From NCBI GenBank assembly GCA_045132055.1, contig JBGURP010000014.1, positions 124,001 to 188,000 on the forward strand: 64,000 nucleotides of DNA, in the 5' to 3' direction. Position numbers and translations under genes: made by a program. This DNA comes from F23-D06 sp045132055. Lineage in GTDB: Bacteria > Bacteroidota > Bacteroidia > Bacteroidales > WCHB1-69. The notes under the pieces were generated by a model that was not told where the DNA came from, ran no database searches, and saw only the letters and a list, made by a program, of their open reading frames with translations. Positions 25,277 through 33,852 of this stretch are shown here, one piece after another. The stretch's first letter is position 1. The number at the start of each line of letters is the position of its first letter.

Positions 25277-25735
25277 ATGAAAAATATTCACGGTTTAACC
25301 ATTATCCTGTTGGCTGCCATAGTGGGACTGTTCGCAAGTTGCCAACGCTATGACATGGCCTCTATTACCATTGAGCAGATGGGTTTCAATGATACCACCA
25401 GAATTGTCCAATACACGGCGGTCGTGACGGATGACGGTGGCTGCCCCCGTTGTATTGAAGCTGGTTATTGCTACAGTTATGTTGATGCAATACCCTCTCA
25501 TACATGCTATTACAGCACTGTGGTGCCTTTGGTCAGGGATTCCATGATGACTTTTACGGATTCTACTCGTTATCTGACCTACAGCTGGCAGCGTCAGTTG
25601 CCTTTTATCGAAGGCGTGGATGATGGCGAAGAAGTTAGCGATACCATGCTCTATTTCTTCCGCTCTTATATCACCACCAACGCAGGCACCTTCTACAGCT
25701 CCGTTGACACCGTGAAAGTTCCCCGTAGTTATTAA
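25277..25735 (+). CDS. Small lipoprotein of unknown function
   Basis: 152 residues. Lipoprotein signal with lipobox LFASC (Cys near residue 22). The rest is beta-rich with paired cysteines around 57-66 (CPRCIEAGYC), and resembles the short Bacteroidota lipoproteins built on a fibronectin-like repeat. The start at 25277 (MKNIHG) is preferred over an in-frame ATG at 25256, which overlaps the promoter box. No function is assigned. Confidence 0.6.
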   Translation: MKNIHGLTIILLAAIVGLFASCQRYDMASITIEQMGFNDTTRIVQYTAVVTDDGGCPRCIEAGYCYSYVDAIPSHTCYYSTVVPLVRDSMMTFTDSTRYLTYSWQRQLPFIEGVDDGEEVSDTMLYFFRSYITTNAGTFYSSVDTVKVPRSY

Positions 25736-25760
25736 TATTTAAACCAATACCTTTCCAAAT

Positions 25761-26831
25761 ATGAAAAGAATACTTGCTATCAATCCAGGTTCCACTTCAA
25801 CCAAAATCGCGATTTTTGAAGGAAACGAACAGATTTTCATAAAAAACATCAAGCATTCCACCGAACAGCTGTCTGCATACGCTACTATTGCCGACCAGTT
25901 TGAGTTCCGTCGGGATGTCATTATCGATGAGTTGAAAAATGAAAATATCGATTTGCATTCCATTGATTTGGTTATGGGCCGCGGCGGTTTGATAAAACCC
26001 TTGAAATCAGGTGTGTATAAAATCAACGATTTGATGATTGAGCACTTAAAGATGGGTTACAACGGTCAGCATGCCTGCAACTTGGGCGGTTTGATTGCCG
26101 ACAGTCTCGCCAAGGTTATCGGTCTGGACGGTGCCTATATCGCAGACCCTGTGATTGTGGATGAAATGGAAGACGTGGCCCGCATCACGGGACATCCCGA
26201 TTTTGAACGCAAGTCCATTTTCCATGCCCTGAACCAGAAGGCTATCGCCCGTATGTATGCCAAGGACAATGGCAAAAAATACGAAGAGCTTAATCTTATC
26301 GTCTGCCATATGGGTGGCGGCGTGAGCGTGGGTGCACACCGTCAGGGCCGCGTGATTGACGTAAACCAGGCACTGGACGGCGAAGGCCCGTTCTCCCCTG
26401 AGCGTTCCGGTTCCCTGCCGATGAACCAGTTCCTGAAAGCTTGCTTCAGTGGCAAATATACCCAAGAGGATATGCAGAAGATCCTCGTTGGCAAGGGCGG
26501 CTATGTGGGCTATTTCGGCAGCAATGACGCTTTGGCCGTGGAGAAGGCCGCTATCGCAGGCGATCCCAAGGCTGAATTGTTAGAAGAGGCTTTTGCCTAT
26601 CAGGTGGCCAAGCAAATTGGCGAGAACGCCGTGGTACTGAAAGGCAAGATCGACGCTATCATCCTTACCGGTGGTATCGCCTACGGCAAGCCTGTTATCA
26701 GACGTATCAAGAACTATATCGAATGGATTGCCCCCGTGGCTGTGTATCCCGGCGAGGACGAGATGGCCGCTATGGCCCTCAATGCCAACATGATCATCAA
26801 TGGGGAAATCGAAGTCCAAGAGTATAAATAA
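25761..26831 (+). CDS. buk: Butyrate kinase (branched-chain acyl kinase)
   Basis: 356 residues of the acetokinase/sugar-kinase fold. It opens with ILAINPGSTSTKIAIFEG, the butyrate-kinase form of the phosphate-binding loop, and contains GRGGLIKPLKSGVY, HMGGGVSVGAHRQGRVID and LTGGIAYG. It makes ATP from an acyl phosphate (butyryl, isobutyryl or similar). Its usual partner, phosphate butyryltransferase (ptb), is not beside it. nadK overlaps its stop by one base. Confidence 0.9.
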   Translation: MKRILAINPGSTSTKIAIFEGNEQIFIKNIKHSTEQLSAYATIADQFEFRRDVIIDELKNENIDLHSIDLVMGRGGLIKPLKSGVYKINDLMIEHLKMGYNGQHACNLGGLIADSLAKVIGLDGAYIADPVIVDEMEDVARITGHPDFERKSIFHALNQKAIARMYAKDNGKKYEELNLIVCHMGGGVSVGAHRQGRVIDVNQALDGEGPFSPERSGSLPMNQFLKACFSGKYTQEDMQKILVGKGGYVGYFGSNDALAVEKAAIAGDPKAELLEEAFAYQVAKQIGENAVVLKGKIDAIILTGGIAYGKPVIRRIKNYIEWIAPVAVYPGEDEMAAMALNANMIINGEIEVQEYK

Positions 26832-27691
26832 TGAAATTCGCGCTCTATTGCCGGCAACGCGGAGAGGAGGAATTCACCCGCACCGTTGTCAACTATCTCA
26901 AACAGCAAGGGTGTGACGTTACAGTTCATGGCAACTATCCCTCTGTGGATGGTTGCCTTGAATGTTATAATACCCATCAGGATCTTGCAAAGCAGGGTCC
27001 TGTGGATTTCATGGTCTCCATCGGCGGCGACGGCTCTTTCATCGATGCTGCCAACCTTGTTGGCGACCTGAACATCCCGCTGGTGGGCATCAACACAGGG
27101 CGCATCGGCTTCCTTTCCGGTATCAAGAAGGAGAATTTCAAAGAGTGTCTGCAGATGTTGGAGCAGGGCAGGTTCACGTTGGAGGAGCGCTCCCTGCTGC
27201 ACATCGAGAGCAGCGAGCCGCTGGCCCTGTCGCACAGTTTCGTGATCAACGACATTACCGTGCGAGCTACCGACGCGGATGCCATTAACGCCATCACCGT
27301 CAGGGCTGGCGAACAGAAGGTGAACACCTACTGGGCCGACGGACTCATCATCGCCACGCCGACAGGCTCCACAGCCTATTCCATGAGCTGCGGAGGCCCT
27401 ATTCTCCATCCGCGCAGCGACGTGCAAGTGCTTACCCCCATCGCTTCACATTCCCTTAGCGTGCGGCCGATTGTCATTCCTGCCGACATTGAGCTCACCG
27501 TTGAGGTTAGCAGCCGCACGGGCAACTACTCCCTGGCACTCGACACCGAGCGGCTCGTGGTGCCCGATCACGTCAAACTCCATATTCGCAAAGAGCAGTT
27601 TTATATCCAAACCGTTTTGTTTGAAAACACCGATTTCTACGATATCATTCGGGAAAAACTGTTGTGGGGTTTGGACAAGAGAAACGGCTGA
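26831..27691 (+). CDS. nadK: NAD kinase
   Basis: 286 residues. Phosphorylates NAD to NADP. The G65-G66-D67-G68 loop in SIGGDGSFIDA, the NDITVRATDADA segment and YWADGLIIATPTGSTAYSMSCGGPI are diagnostic. The start overlaps the buk TAA, and a weak AT-rich terminator follows. Confidence 0.95.
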   Translation: MKFALYCRQRGEEEFTRTVVNYLKQQGCDVTVHGNYPSVDGCLECYNTHQDLAKQGPVDFMVSIGGDGSFIDAANLVGDLNIPLVGINTGRIGFLSGIKKENFKECLQMLEQGRFTLEERSLLHIESSEPLALSHSFVINDITVRATDADAINAITVRAGEQKVNTYWADGLIIATPTGSTAYSMSCGGPILHPRSDVQVLTPIASHSLSVRPIVIPADIELTVEVSSRTGNYSLALDTERLVVPDHVKLHIRKEQFYIQTVLFENTDFYDIIREKLLWGLDKRNG

Positions 27692-27741
27692 ATCAAAGAC
27701 AGATAAAGGATTCAGGGGCATTGTTTGTTATGAACATATTT

Positions 27742-27772
27742 TTGTTTATTTTTTAAAATAAACAATATTTTT
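27742..27772 (+). terminator. nadK terminator (AT-rich hairpin)
   Basis: TTGTTTATTTT (27742-27752) pairs perfectly with AAAATAAACAA (27755-27765) across a 2-base loop, followed by TATTTTT. The low GC content of the stem makes it a weak terminator. Confidence 0.55.
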
Positions 27773-27790
27773 CCCTTGTTTTTTTATTGG

Positions 27791-27798
27791 TATTTTTG
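27791..27798 (+). promoter_or_regulatory. ftsQ promoter -7 box
   Basis: TATTTTTG followed by TGGC, 30 bases before the ftsQ ATG. Confidence 0.55.
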
Positions 27799-27827
27799 TG
27801 GCTAATAATTAGTGATTTTAGCCTAGA

Positions 27828-28583
27828 ATGAGGTATTTTAAAGCAATAACCCGTATTGTTTTGGTTGTCAGTGTTTTGACAGTGGTCGTTGTGGCCATGG
27901 TCAAGATACCCCAGCGTCGTTGTGACACCATACTGGTTAATGCTCATACGCAAAACGAGAGCACTTTGCTGACGCAGGCGGATGTGGAGCGTATGTTAGC
28001 CGACAAGGGCATAGAAATCATCGGCAAGCGGATCAAGGATGTGGATTTGACGGAAGTGACGGCAGTGTTGGAAAACAATCCCTACATCAAAACCATCAAC
28101 TTCATCCATTTCTCCGGCACCCGTCTGCTCATCGACTACGACCTCCGTCATTTGGTGCTTCACGTCTTTGACAAGGATGGCGGGCAGTATTTTGTGGATG
28201 AGGACGGCGTGCTTGTGCCTTACACCGGCAAGATGAAGGATTACCTGCTCATTGCCAATGGCAACATTGCACAGACCTACAAGAAAGGGGCTACGGTGAA
28301 GGGAGATTTGAAGCAAGTGCTCAATGTGACACACAAGATCATGGCCGATGAGTTTTATCTTGCCCAGTTCCGCCAAATTTACCTCAATGAACATCATCAG
28401 ATGGAGCTGGTGGCTTCGCTTGGCAACCAAATCATTCTATTTGGCACAGATGAGAACGCCGATGAGAAGCTCGACAACCTGAAGGTGGTGTACAAGGAGG
28501 GCCTTTCACGCCAGGGTTATGGCACATACGCCATGCTGGACGCCCGATACAAAAACAGAATCGTCGCAAAACGAATGCAATAA
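27828..28583 (+). CDS. ftsQ: Cell division protein FtsQ
   Basis: 251 residues. One N-terminal membrane helix (about 6-25, ITRIVLVVSVLTVVVVAMV), then a POTRA-like domain (about 35-105; LTQADVERMLADKGIEIIGK) and the periplasmic beta domain. Sequence identity to proteobacterial FtsQ is low, as is normal in this phylum; position before ftsA and ftsZ supports the call. It links the divisome to septal wall synthesis. Confidence 0.85.
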   Translation: MRYFKAITRIVLVVSVLTVVVVAMVKIPQRRCDTILVNAHTQNESTLLTQADVERMLADKGIEIIGKRIKDVDLTEVTAVLENNPYIKTINFIHFSGTRLLIDYDLRHLVLHVFDKDGGQYFVDEDGVLVPYTGKMKDYLLIANGNIAQTYKKGATVKGDLKQVLNVTHKIMADEFYLAQFRQIYLNEHHQMELVASLGNQIILFGTDENADEKLDNLKVVYKEGLSRQGYGTYAMLDARYKNRIVAKRMQ

Positions 28584-28595
28584 AACAAGGATATT

Positions 28596-29939
28596 ATGGA
28601 AAATGTTTCTACGAACAACGGCATGGTGGTAGGCCTGGACATCGGAACAACAAAAATCGCCACAGTAATCGGTTTCCGTAACGACAACGGCCAGATAGAG
28701 GTCGTGGGCTACGGCAAGAGCGAGTCCAGCGGCGTGGAGTTCGGAGAAATCAAGAATATCATCAAGACGACGGAAGGTATTGTGCTCTCGAAAGATATCG
28801 CTGCACAACGCTCCAATCAAGAGATTGACTGGGTATATGCCGGAATTGCAGGTCATCATATCAAGACCAGCAAATACAACCATATTCTCTACCGTCATGG
28901 CAACGAGAATCCCATCAGCCAAGAGGAAATCGACCAGCTGAAGAAGGATGTGTCGGATGTGACCCTGCCCCCTGGCGAGGAGATCATCGATGTGATTCCG
29001 CAACGCTATCAGATCGACCGCTCCCGCTATACCGTGGATCCGGTGGGTGAGCTGGGCAACGAAGTCATCGGCGTCTATCAAATCATCACGGGCAACGAAC
29101 GTGAAATCAAGAAAATCGTGAAGTGCGTCAACGACGCCAGCCTCAATATCCGCGACATCGTCTTGGAACCTATCGCTTCCGGTCTGGCCTGTTTGAGCGA
29201 CCGTGAGAAGCAAGAGGGCGTGGTGCTGGTGGACATCGGCGGTGGCACTACCGATATGGTCATCTTTGTGGATGGCAGCCCGGTATTCACGAAAGTTATC
29301 CCTATTGGCGGTAATATCATTACCAAAGATATCGCCCAGGTGTGCCGCATCTCCGAGGACGTGGCCGAGCAACTTAAAGTCCGCTACGGCACGTGCGTGG
29401 TGGAGAAGAGCAATGCCAACAATATGATCACCATCCCCAGACCGTACGGACAGGATCCTATCCAGATCAGCGAATACAATCTGGCACAGATTATCAACTG
29501 CCGTGTGCAGGAAGAGATTGTCAACGTGGTGAAGAGCGAGGTGGAGAATTCTGGCTACAAGGACCGTCTGTTTGCAGGCCTTGTGCTCACTGGTGGTGGT
29601 GCAAACTTGCGCAACATCAAGGAACTTTGCCAGTTCTCGTTGCAACTGCCTACGCGCATCGGCGTGCCCGACAACAGTTTTGCCCACAACCTGCCAACAG
29701 AACTCAAGCACCCGATGTTCGCTACGGCGCTGGGTCTGCTCAAATTCGGCATCGCCGCCGAATACAAAGCTGCTCCGCAGGAAGTTCCAGTAGAAGAAGA
29801 AAAACCAAAGTCCAGTATCTTCAAACGCAAGAAAGAACCCAAAGCCCCGAAGGAACCTAAAAAGGAGAAGACTCCGGGTACTGACATCTTTGGGAAGATT
29901 CCTTCCTATTTGAAAGACTTGCTGGAAAGAATTTCATAA
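28596..29939 (+). CDS. ftsA: Cell division protein FtsA
   Basis: 447 residues, actin-like. VGLDIGTTKIATVIGF (phosphate 1), LVDIGGGTTDMVIF (phosphate 2), and LTGGGANLRNIKEL (adenosine motif) mark the ATPase. A Lys/Pro-rich linker leads to a C-terminal amphipathic helix (FGKIPSYLKDLLERI) that would bind the membrane and anchor FtsZ. Confidence 0.95.
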   Translation: MENVSTNNGMVVGLDIGTTKIATVIGFRNDNGQIEVVGYGKSESSGVEFGEIKNIIKTTEGIVLSKDIAAQRSNQEIDWVYAGIAGHHIKTSKYNHILYRHGNENPISQEEIDQLKKDVSDVTLPPGEEIIDVIPQRYQIDRSRYTVDPVGELGNEVIGVYQIITGNEREIKKIVKCVNDASLNIRDIVLEPIASGLACLSDREKQEGVVLVDIGGGTTDMVIFVDGSPVFTKVIPIGGNIITKDIAQVCRISEDVAEQLKVRYGTCVVEKSNANNMITIPRPYGQDPIQISEYNLAQIINCRVQEEIVNVVKSEVENSGYKDRLFAGLVLTGGGANLRNIKELCQFSLQLPTRIGVPDNSFAHNLPTELKHPMFATALGLLKFGIAAEYKAAPQEVPVEEEKPKSSIFKRKKEPKAPKEPKKEKTPGTDIFGKIPSYLKDLLERIS

Positions 29940-29982
29940 GAAAACCTAAAACCTATTAAGATAAGAAAAAACATTCAGAATT

Positions 29983-31320
29983 ATGACAGATAAAATTACC
30001 TTTACACCTGATTACGGAGAAAAAGCCAACCCATCGTCCATCATTAAAGTCATCGGTGTCGGTGGTGGTGGCAGCAATGCCGTGCGTCACATGTACAGCG
30101 AAGGCATTGTCGGTGTCGATTTCCTGATTTGCAATACGGACCGTGGCCATTTGGAGAGCACGCCCGTTCCAGACAAGTTGTTGTTAGGCAATGGTCTGGG
30201 CGCCGGAGCACAACCCGAAGTTGCCCGTCAGTATGCTATGGAAAGCAAGGAGAGAATCCAGGAGTTCATCGGCAAGGAAACCCGCATGCTCTTCATTACC
30301 GCTGGTATGGGTAAAGGTACGGGTACGGGTGCTTCGCCCGTTATCGCAGAGATTGCCCACGACATGGGCATCCTCACTATCGGCGTTGTGACCACTCCCT
30401 TCAAGTTCGAAGGTGCTGAGCGCTCCCGCCTTGCCAACGAGGGTATCGCTGAGCTTGCCAAGCATGTGGATTCCCTCATCACTATCAAGAACCAGAACGT
30501 CATCAAATACTACAACGACGAGGATTGCGATACCGCTTTCGGATATGCTGACGATGTGCTCAAGAATGCCGTCAAGTGCATTGCTGAGCTGATCACCGTG
30601 AACTATGCACAGAACGTGGACTTCAACGATGTGCAGACTATCATGAAGGACAGCGGCAAAGCTATGCTGGGTTTGGCTGTTGCGCAAGGCGAGAACCGTG
30701 TGGAGAAGGTGGTGCAAGACGCTTTGGATTGTCCGTTGTTGGACGAAAGCGCCATCTCCGAAGCCCAGAACTTCCTGTTCTTCATCAGCTACGGTCCGGA
30801 CAAGAAACTCAAAATGTCCGAGCTGGACAGCCTCACCGAGAAGTTCGAAAAGATCCAGAGCCGCAACGCCCGCGTTATTTGGGGTCGTGGTATGGACGAA
30901 AGCTTGGGCGAATCCATCAAGCTGTCTGTTATCGTTACCAATTTCAACAGCAATCCGCAAAAAAAACAGGAGGTTACCATTGTTCCTGACGAAGTGGCCC
31001 AGAAACAGGATACCATTTTCGCGCAAGAGACTCCTAACAGCGACATGGACAACCTCATCCCCAAGATGACGGTTAGCCAGCAGCCTCAAGCTCAGGAGAA
31101 CCCTTTTGCCTTTGATCAAAGCCGTCCCGCCGGCCCACAAAAGATTATGGACGATGGAGACATCTTCTCCGATTTTGACATGGTAACGCAAACCCCCGCC
31201 ATCAATCGCTACAAAATCATGGAATCTGCCGCTCCGACGGAGACAATGACCATGAATTTCCAGCCGATGTACGAGGGAAACAATGACATCAAAGAACTCT
31301 TTATAGATCTTGCTGACTAG
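29983..31320 (+). CDS. ftsZ: Cell division protein FtsZ (divergent G-loop)
   Basis: 445 residues, the tubulin-like GTPase of the division ring. VGGGGSNAVRHM opens the GTPase domain and the synergy loop NVDFNDV keeps both aspartates. The tubulin signature reads GMGKGTGTGAS: lysine 111 (codon AAA at 30313-30315) replaces a glycine that is otherwise almost always GMGGGTGTGA. The VTNF segment after the second domain replaces the usual ATGF. The tail after about 330 is Pro/Gln-rich and ends in NNDIKELFIDLAD, with no obvious D-I-P-x-F-L conserved peptide. A strong terminator follows. Confidence 0.93.
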   Translation: MTDKITFTPDYGEKANPSSIIKVIGVGGGGSNAVRHMYSEGIVGVDFLICNTDRGHLESTPVPDKLLLGNGLGAGAQPEVARQYAMESKERIQEFIGKETRMLFITAGMGKGTGTGASPVIAEIAHDMGILTIGVVTTPFKFEGAERSRLANEGIAELAKHVDSLITIKNQNVIKYYNDEDCDTAFGYADDVLKNAVKCIAELITVNYAQNVDFNDVQTIMKDSGKAMLGLAVAQGENRVEKVVQDALDCPLLDESAISEAQNFLFFISYGPDKKLKMSELDSLTEKFEKIQSRNARVIWGRGMDESLGESIKLSVIVTNFNSNPQKKQEVTIVPDEVAQKQDTIFAQETPNSDMDNLIPKMTVSQQPQAQENPFAFDQSRPAGPQKIMDDGDIFSDFDMVTQTPAINRYKIMESAAPTETMTMNFQPMYEGNNDIKELFIDLAD

Positions 31321-31341
31321 AAGTAATAATTATCGAGAAAA

Positions 31342-31369
31342 AACAGCACCTGTTCGGGTGCTGTTTTTG
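31342..31369 (+). terminator. ftsZ terminator
   Basis: AACAGCACC (31342-31350) pairs with GGTGCTGTT (31357-31365), six-base loop, then T residues. It closes the ftsQAZ transcript. Confidence 0.9.
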
Positions 31370-31396
31370 TTTTTCTCATCCGCACTGCAAATTTAG

Positions 31397-31404
31397 TACT
31401 TTTG
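31397..31404 (+). promoter_or_regulatory. Promoter -7 box for the ABC permease
   Basis: TACTTTTG followed by TAGCC, about 24 bases before the GTG start at 31429. Confidence 0.55.
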
Positions 31405-31428
31405 TAGCCAATAGAAAAAATTAAACAA

Positions 31429-32505
31429 GTGCTCCGATACATCGTAAAAAAAATATTGTATGGCTTGCTCATGATGCTGGGTGTGGTGACGCTGGTGTTC
31501 TTCCTGTTCACCGTGCTGCCCTCCGACCCCGCGCGCATGATGATGGGCCAGCGCAGTGACCTCCAGACGGAGGAGGCTATTCGCAAGGAGATGGGCCTTG
31601 ATCTGCCCCTTGGCGTGCAATATTTGGCATACCTCAACGATGTTTCGCCCATATCGTGGCACAAAACCAAAGATACGGAATCTTTTTTCTATTTGGACGA
31701 CAACGATTATCACTATGTGAAGATTCTGCCTTTGGGCAAGTCGGCGGTGGTGCTGAAAGCCCCTTACCTCCGGCGGTCTTATCAGAGCAAACGGCCCGTG
31801 GGTGAGATCATCGCAGAGGCGTTCCCGAAAACCGTGCTGCTCGCTGTCGTGTCCATTGTCTTTGCCCTCATCGTGGGCATTATCATCGGCATCTTCTGCG
31901 CCCTCTACAAGGGCACTTGGTTCGACCATGTGGCCTTGGTGTTCTCCACGTTGGGCATGTCCGTGCCCTCCTTCTTCGCCGCCATCCTCTTCGCTTGGGT
32001 GTTCGCCTTCTTGCTCGCCGATGTCACTGGCTTAAGCATGTTTGGCAGCCTCTACACCGTGGACGACTACGGTGCAGGACAGTATTTGGACCTCAAGAAC
32101 TTGATTCTGCCTGCCATGACGTTGGGCATTCGCCCATTAGCAGTAGTAGTGGAATTGACCAAAAATTCGCTGTTGGATGTTTTGTCACAGGACTACATTC
32201 GCACCGCCAGGGCCAAAGGACTGAAAAAGAGCGTCATCATCACCAAACATGCGCTGAAAAATGCCTTGAATCCCGTGGTAACTGCCATATCAGGATGGCT
32301 GGCCGGATTGTTGGCCGGAGCGGTGTTCGTGGAATACATCTTTGACTGGAAAGGCATGGGCGTGGTCATCGTGGACGCCTTGGACAAGTACGACTTCCCC
32401 GTGGTGATGGGCTCGTTGCTCTACGTCTCCATCGTCCTCATTATCATCAACATCCTATGCGATATCATTTACGGGTGGCTGGACCCGAGAGTTAGCCTGA
32501 ATTAG
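31429..32505 (+). CDS. Oligopeptide-type ABC transporter permease (DppB/OppB family)
   Basis: 358 residues with a GTG start and about six membrane helices: one at 10-30, the others after 135. The EAA-type loop TARAKGLKKSVIITKHALKNALNPV and the end FVEYIFDWKGMGVVIVDALDKYDFPVV are characteristic of the DppB/OppB group. A soluble insert (about 55-130) is larger than in E. coli DppB. The other permease, ATPases and binding protein are not in the window, so the gene is orphaned locally. Confidence 0.85.
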   Translation: MLRYIVKKILYGLLMMLGVVTLVFFLFTVLPSDPARMMMGQRSDLQTEEAIRKEMGLDLPLGVQYLAYLNDVSPISWHKTKDTESFFYLDDNDYHYVKILPLGKSAVVLKAPYLRRSYQSKRPVGEIIAEAFPKTVLLAVVSIVFALIVGIIIGIFCALYKGTWFDHVALVFSTLGMSVPSFFAAILFAWVFAFLLADVTGLSMFGSLYTVDDYGAGQYLDLKNLILPAMTLGIRPLAVVVELTKNSLLDVLSQDYIRTARAKGLKKSVIITKHALKNALNPVVTAISGWLAGLLAGAVFVEYIFDWKGMGVVIVDALDKYDFPVVMGSLLYVSIVLIIINILCDIIYGWLDPRVSLN

Positions 32506-32509
32506 AGGT

Positions 32510-32554
32510 ACATGGGGTGCATGAGGAACATGGGGTAAATGGGGTACAAGGGAA
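32510..32554. repeat. Tandem nonamers, inverted copy of the ACCCCATTT family
   Basis: Read in steps of nine from 32510: ACATGGGGT, GCATGAGGA, ACATGGGGT, AAATGGGGT, ACAAGGGAA. On minus the fourth unit is ACCCCATTT, the same unit found before the genes at 450 and 41790. Confidence 0.7.
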
Positions 32555-32574
32555 ACAGAGGGTGATAGGGGAGA

Positions 32575-32601
32575 AAAATTCCCCTTCTGTTTTAGAAGGG
32601 G
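32575..32601 (-). terminator. Terminator of the porQ-degT operon
   Basis: On minus, CCCCTTCT-AAAAC-AGAAGGGG (32581-32601) is followed by AATTTTTC. It lies 38 bases beyond the degT stop. Confidence 0.65.
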
Positions 32602-32638
32602 TGGCCGAAGGCTGGGGTAGTAATATAGGAATTGACTA

Positions 32639-33841
32639 CTAATCCCTGATTCCTTCTTTTACAGCGGCAATCACCTGTTGCACTTGCTCATCCGTCAGGT
32701 CGTAATAGACCGGTAGGCTGATTTCGCGGGAGTAGTTGTCGTAGGTGACGGGGTAATCGGCAATTTTAAATCCCATGTTTTTGTATGCAGTGAGCATCGG
32801 CAGCGGGATGAAGTGCACGTTGACGCTTACCTCTTGCTCGAAGATGCGCTGCATGATAGCATCGCGTTGCGCTTCGGAAACATTCTTGATTCTCAAAGCG
32901 TAAACATGGTAGGATGATGTTTTGTCCGCCGTTTCATATTCGGGAATCTGGAAGCAGTCGCCGGAGCCAAATGCTTTTGTATAAGCATCGAAGATTTCTT
33001 TTCGGCGTTTCAGTATCATGGCATCGTAACGGCCTAGCTCCACCAGTCCCATGGCGGCGGCCACGTCGGTCATGTTGCACTTGTAGCCGCACTCATACAC
33101 ATCATAGCGCCAGTTGCCCACTTGGGTTTTGGCCAGTGCGTCTTTCGATTGCCCGTGTAGGGAAAACGTGTTGAGGTACTTGTAGATGGCTTCGGCGTCA
33201 AAGTTGTTCGGCAAAGCCAGACATATTGCGCCGCCCTCGGCGGTGGTCAGATTCTTGACTGCATGGAAGGAGAATACGGTAATGTCGGCGACTGCGCCAG
33301 TGCGTTTGCCTTTGTACCATGCGCCCAAGGAGTGGGCGGCATCAGAAAGTACCAACGGACGACCGAGTTTCTTTTGGACCTCATTGGCAGGTCGGAAGCA
33401 TTTTCTCACCTCCGCCTCGTTCACCAATGCCATGATTTCTGCATAATCACAAGGCATGCCGGCGATATCGACTGGCATGATGGCCTTGGTTTTTTCAGTT
33501 AATGCTTTGCGGATGTTTTCCACGGAGATAAGAAAGTCGGGGTTTACGTCCACCAGTACGGGTTTCGCGCCGCAGTGGACCACCACTTCCGCTGTGGCCG
33601 TGTACGTGTATGCGGGCACGATGACCTCGTCGCCGGGCCCGATGCCGAACCAGCGCAACATGAGCTCCAGTCCTGAGGAGGCGGAGTTGACGCATAACAC
33701 GCGCGGCACACCACAGTATTCAGCGAGTTTCTGTTCAAAAAGCTTGGTGCGTGGCCCGGTAGTTATCCATCCCGAACGCAGGGCGGCTACCACTTCGTTT
33801 ACAATCTCATCATCAATATGGGGAGGGGAAAAAGGAATCAT
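32639..33841 (-). CDS. DegT/DnrJ/EryC1 sugar aminotransferase (ArnB-like)
   Basis: 400 residues, PLP-dependent. The pattern SGWITTGPRTKLFE at the start and the lysine in FSFHAVKNLTTAEGG (Schiff-base Lys) resemble ArnB and PseC, which aminate 4-keto nucleotide sugars. Also visible: IVPAYTYTATAEVVVHCGAKPVLVD and SDAAHSLGAWYKGKR. The exact sugar is not known. An insertion around residues 145-165 (AEVRKCFRPANEVQKKLGR) lengthens it. It follows porQ by 11 bases and shares its transcript. Confidence 0.85.
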   Translation of the reverse strand: MIPFSPPHIDDEIVNEVVAALRSGWITTGPRTKLFEQKLAEYCGVPRVLCVNSASSGLELMLRWFGIGPGDEVIVPAYTYTATAEVVVHCGAKPVLVDVNPDFLISVENIRKALTEKTKAIMPVDIAGMPCDYAEIMALVNEAEVRKCFRPANEVQKKLGRPLVLSDAAHSLGAWYKGKRTGAVADITVFSFHAVKNLTTAEGGAICLALPNNFDAEAIYKYLNTFSLHGQSKDALAKTQVGNWRYDVYECGYKCNMTDVAAAMGLVELGRYDAMILKRRKEIFDAYTKAFGSGDCFQIPEYETADKTSSYHVYALRIKNVSEAQRDAIMQRIFEQEVSVNVHFIPLPMLTAYKNMGFKIADYPVTYDNYSREISLPVYYDLTDEQVQQVIAAVKEGIRD

Positions 33842-33852
33842 CTTGACAAAAT

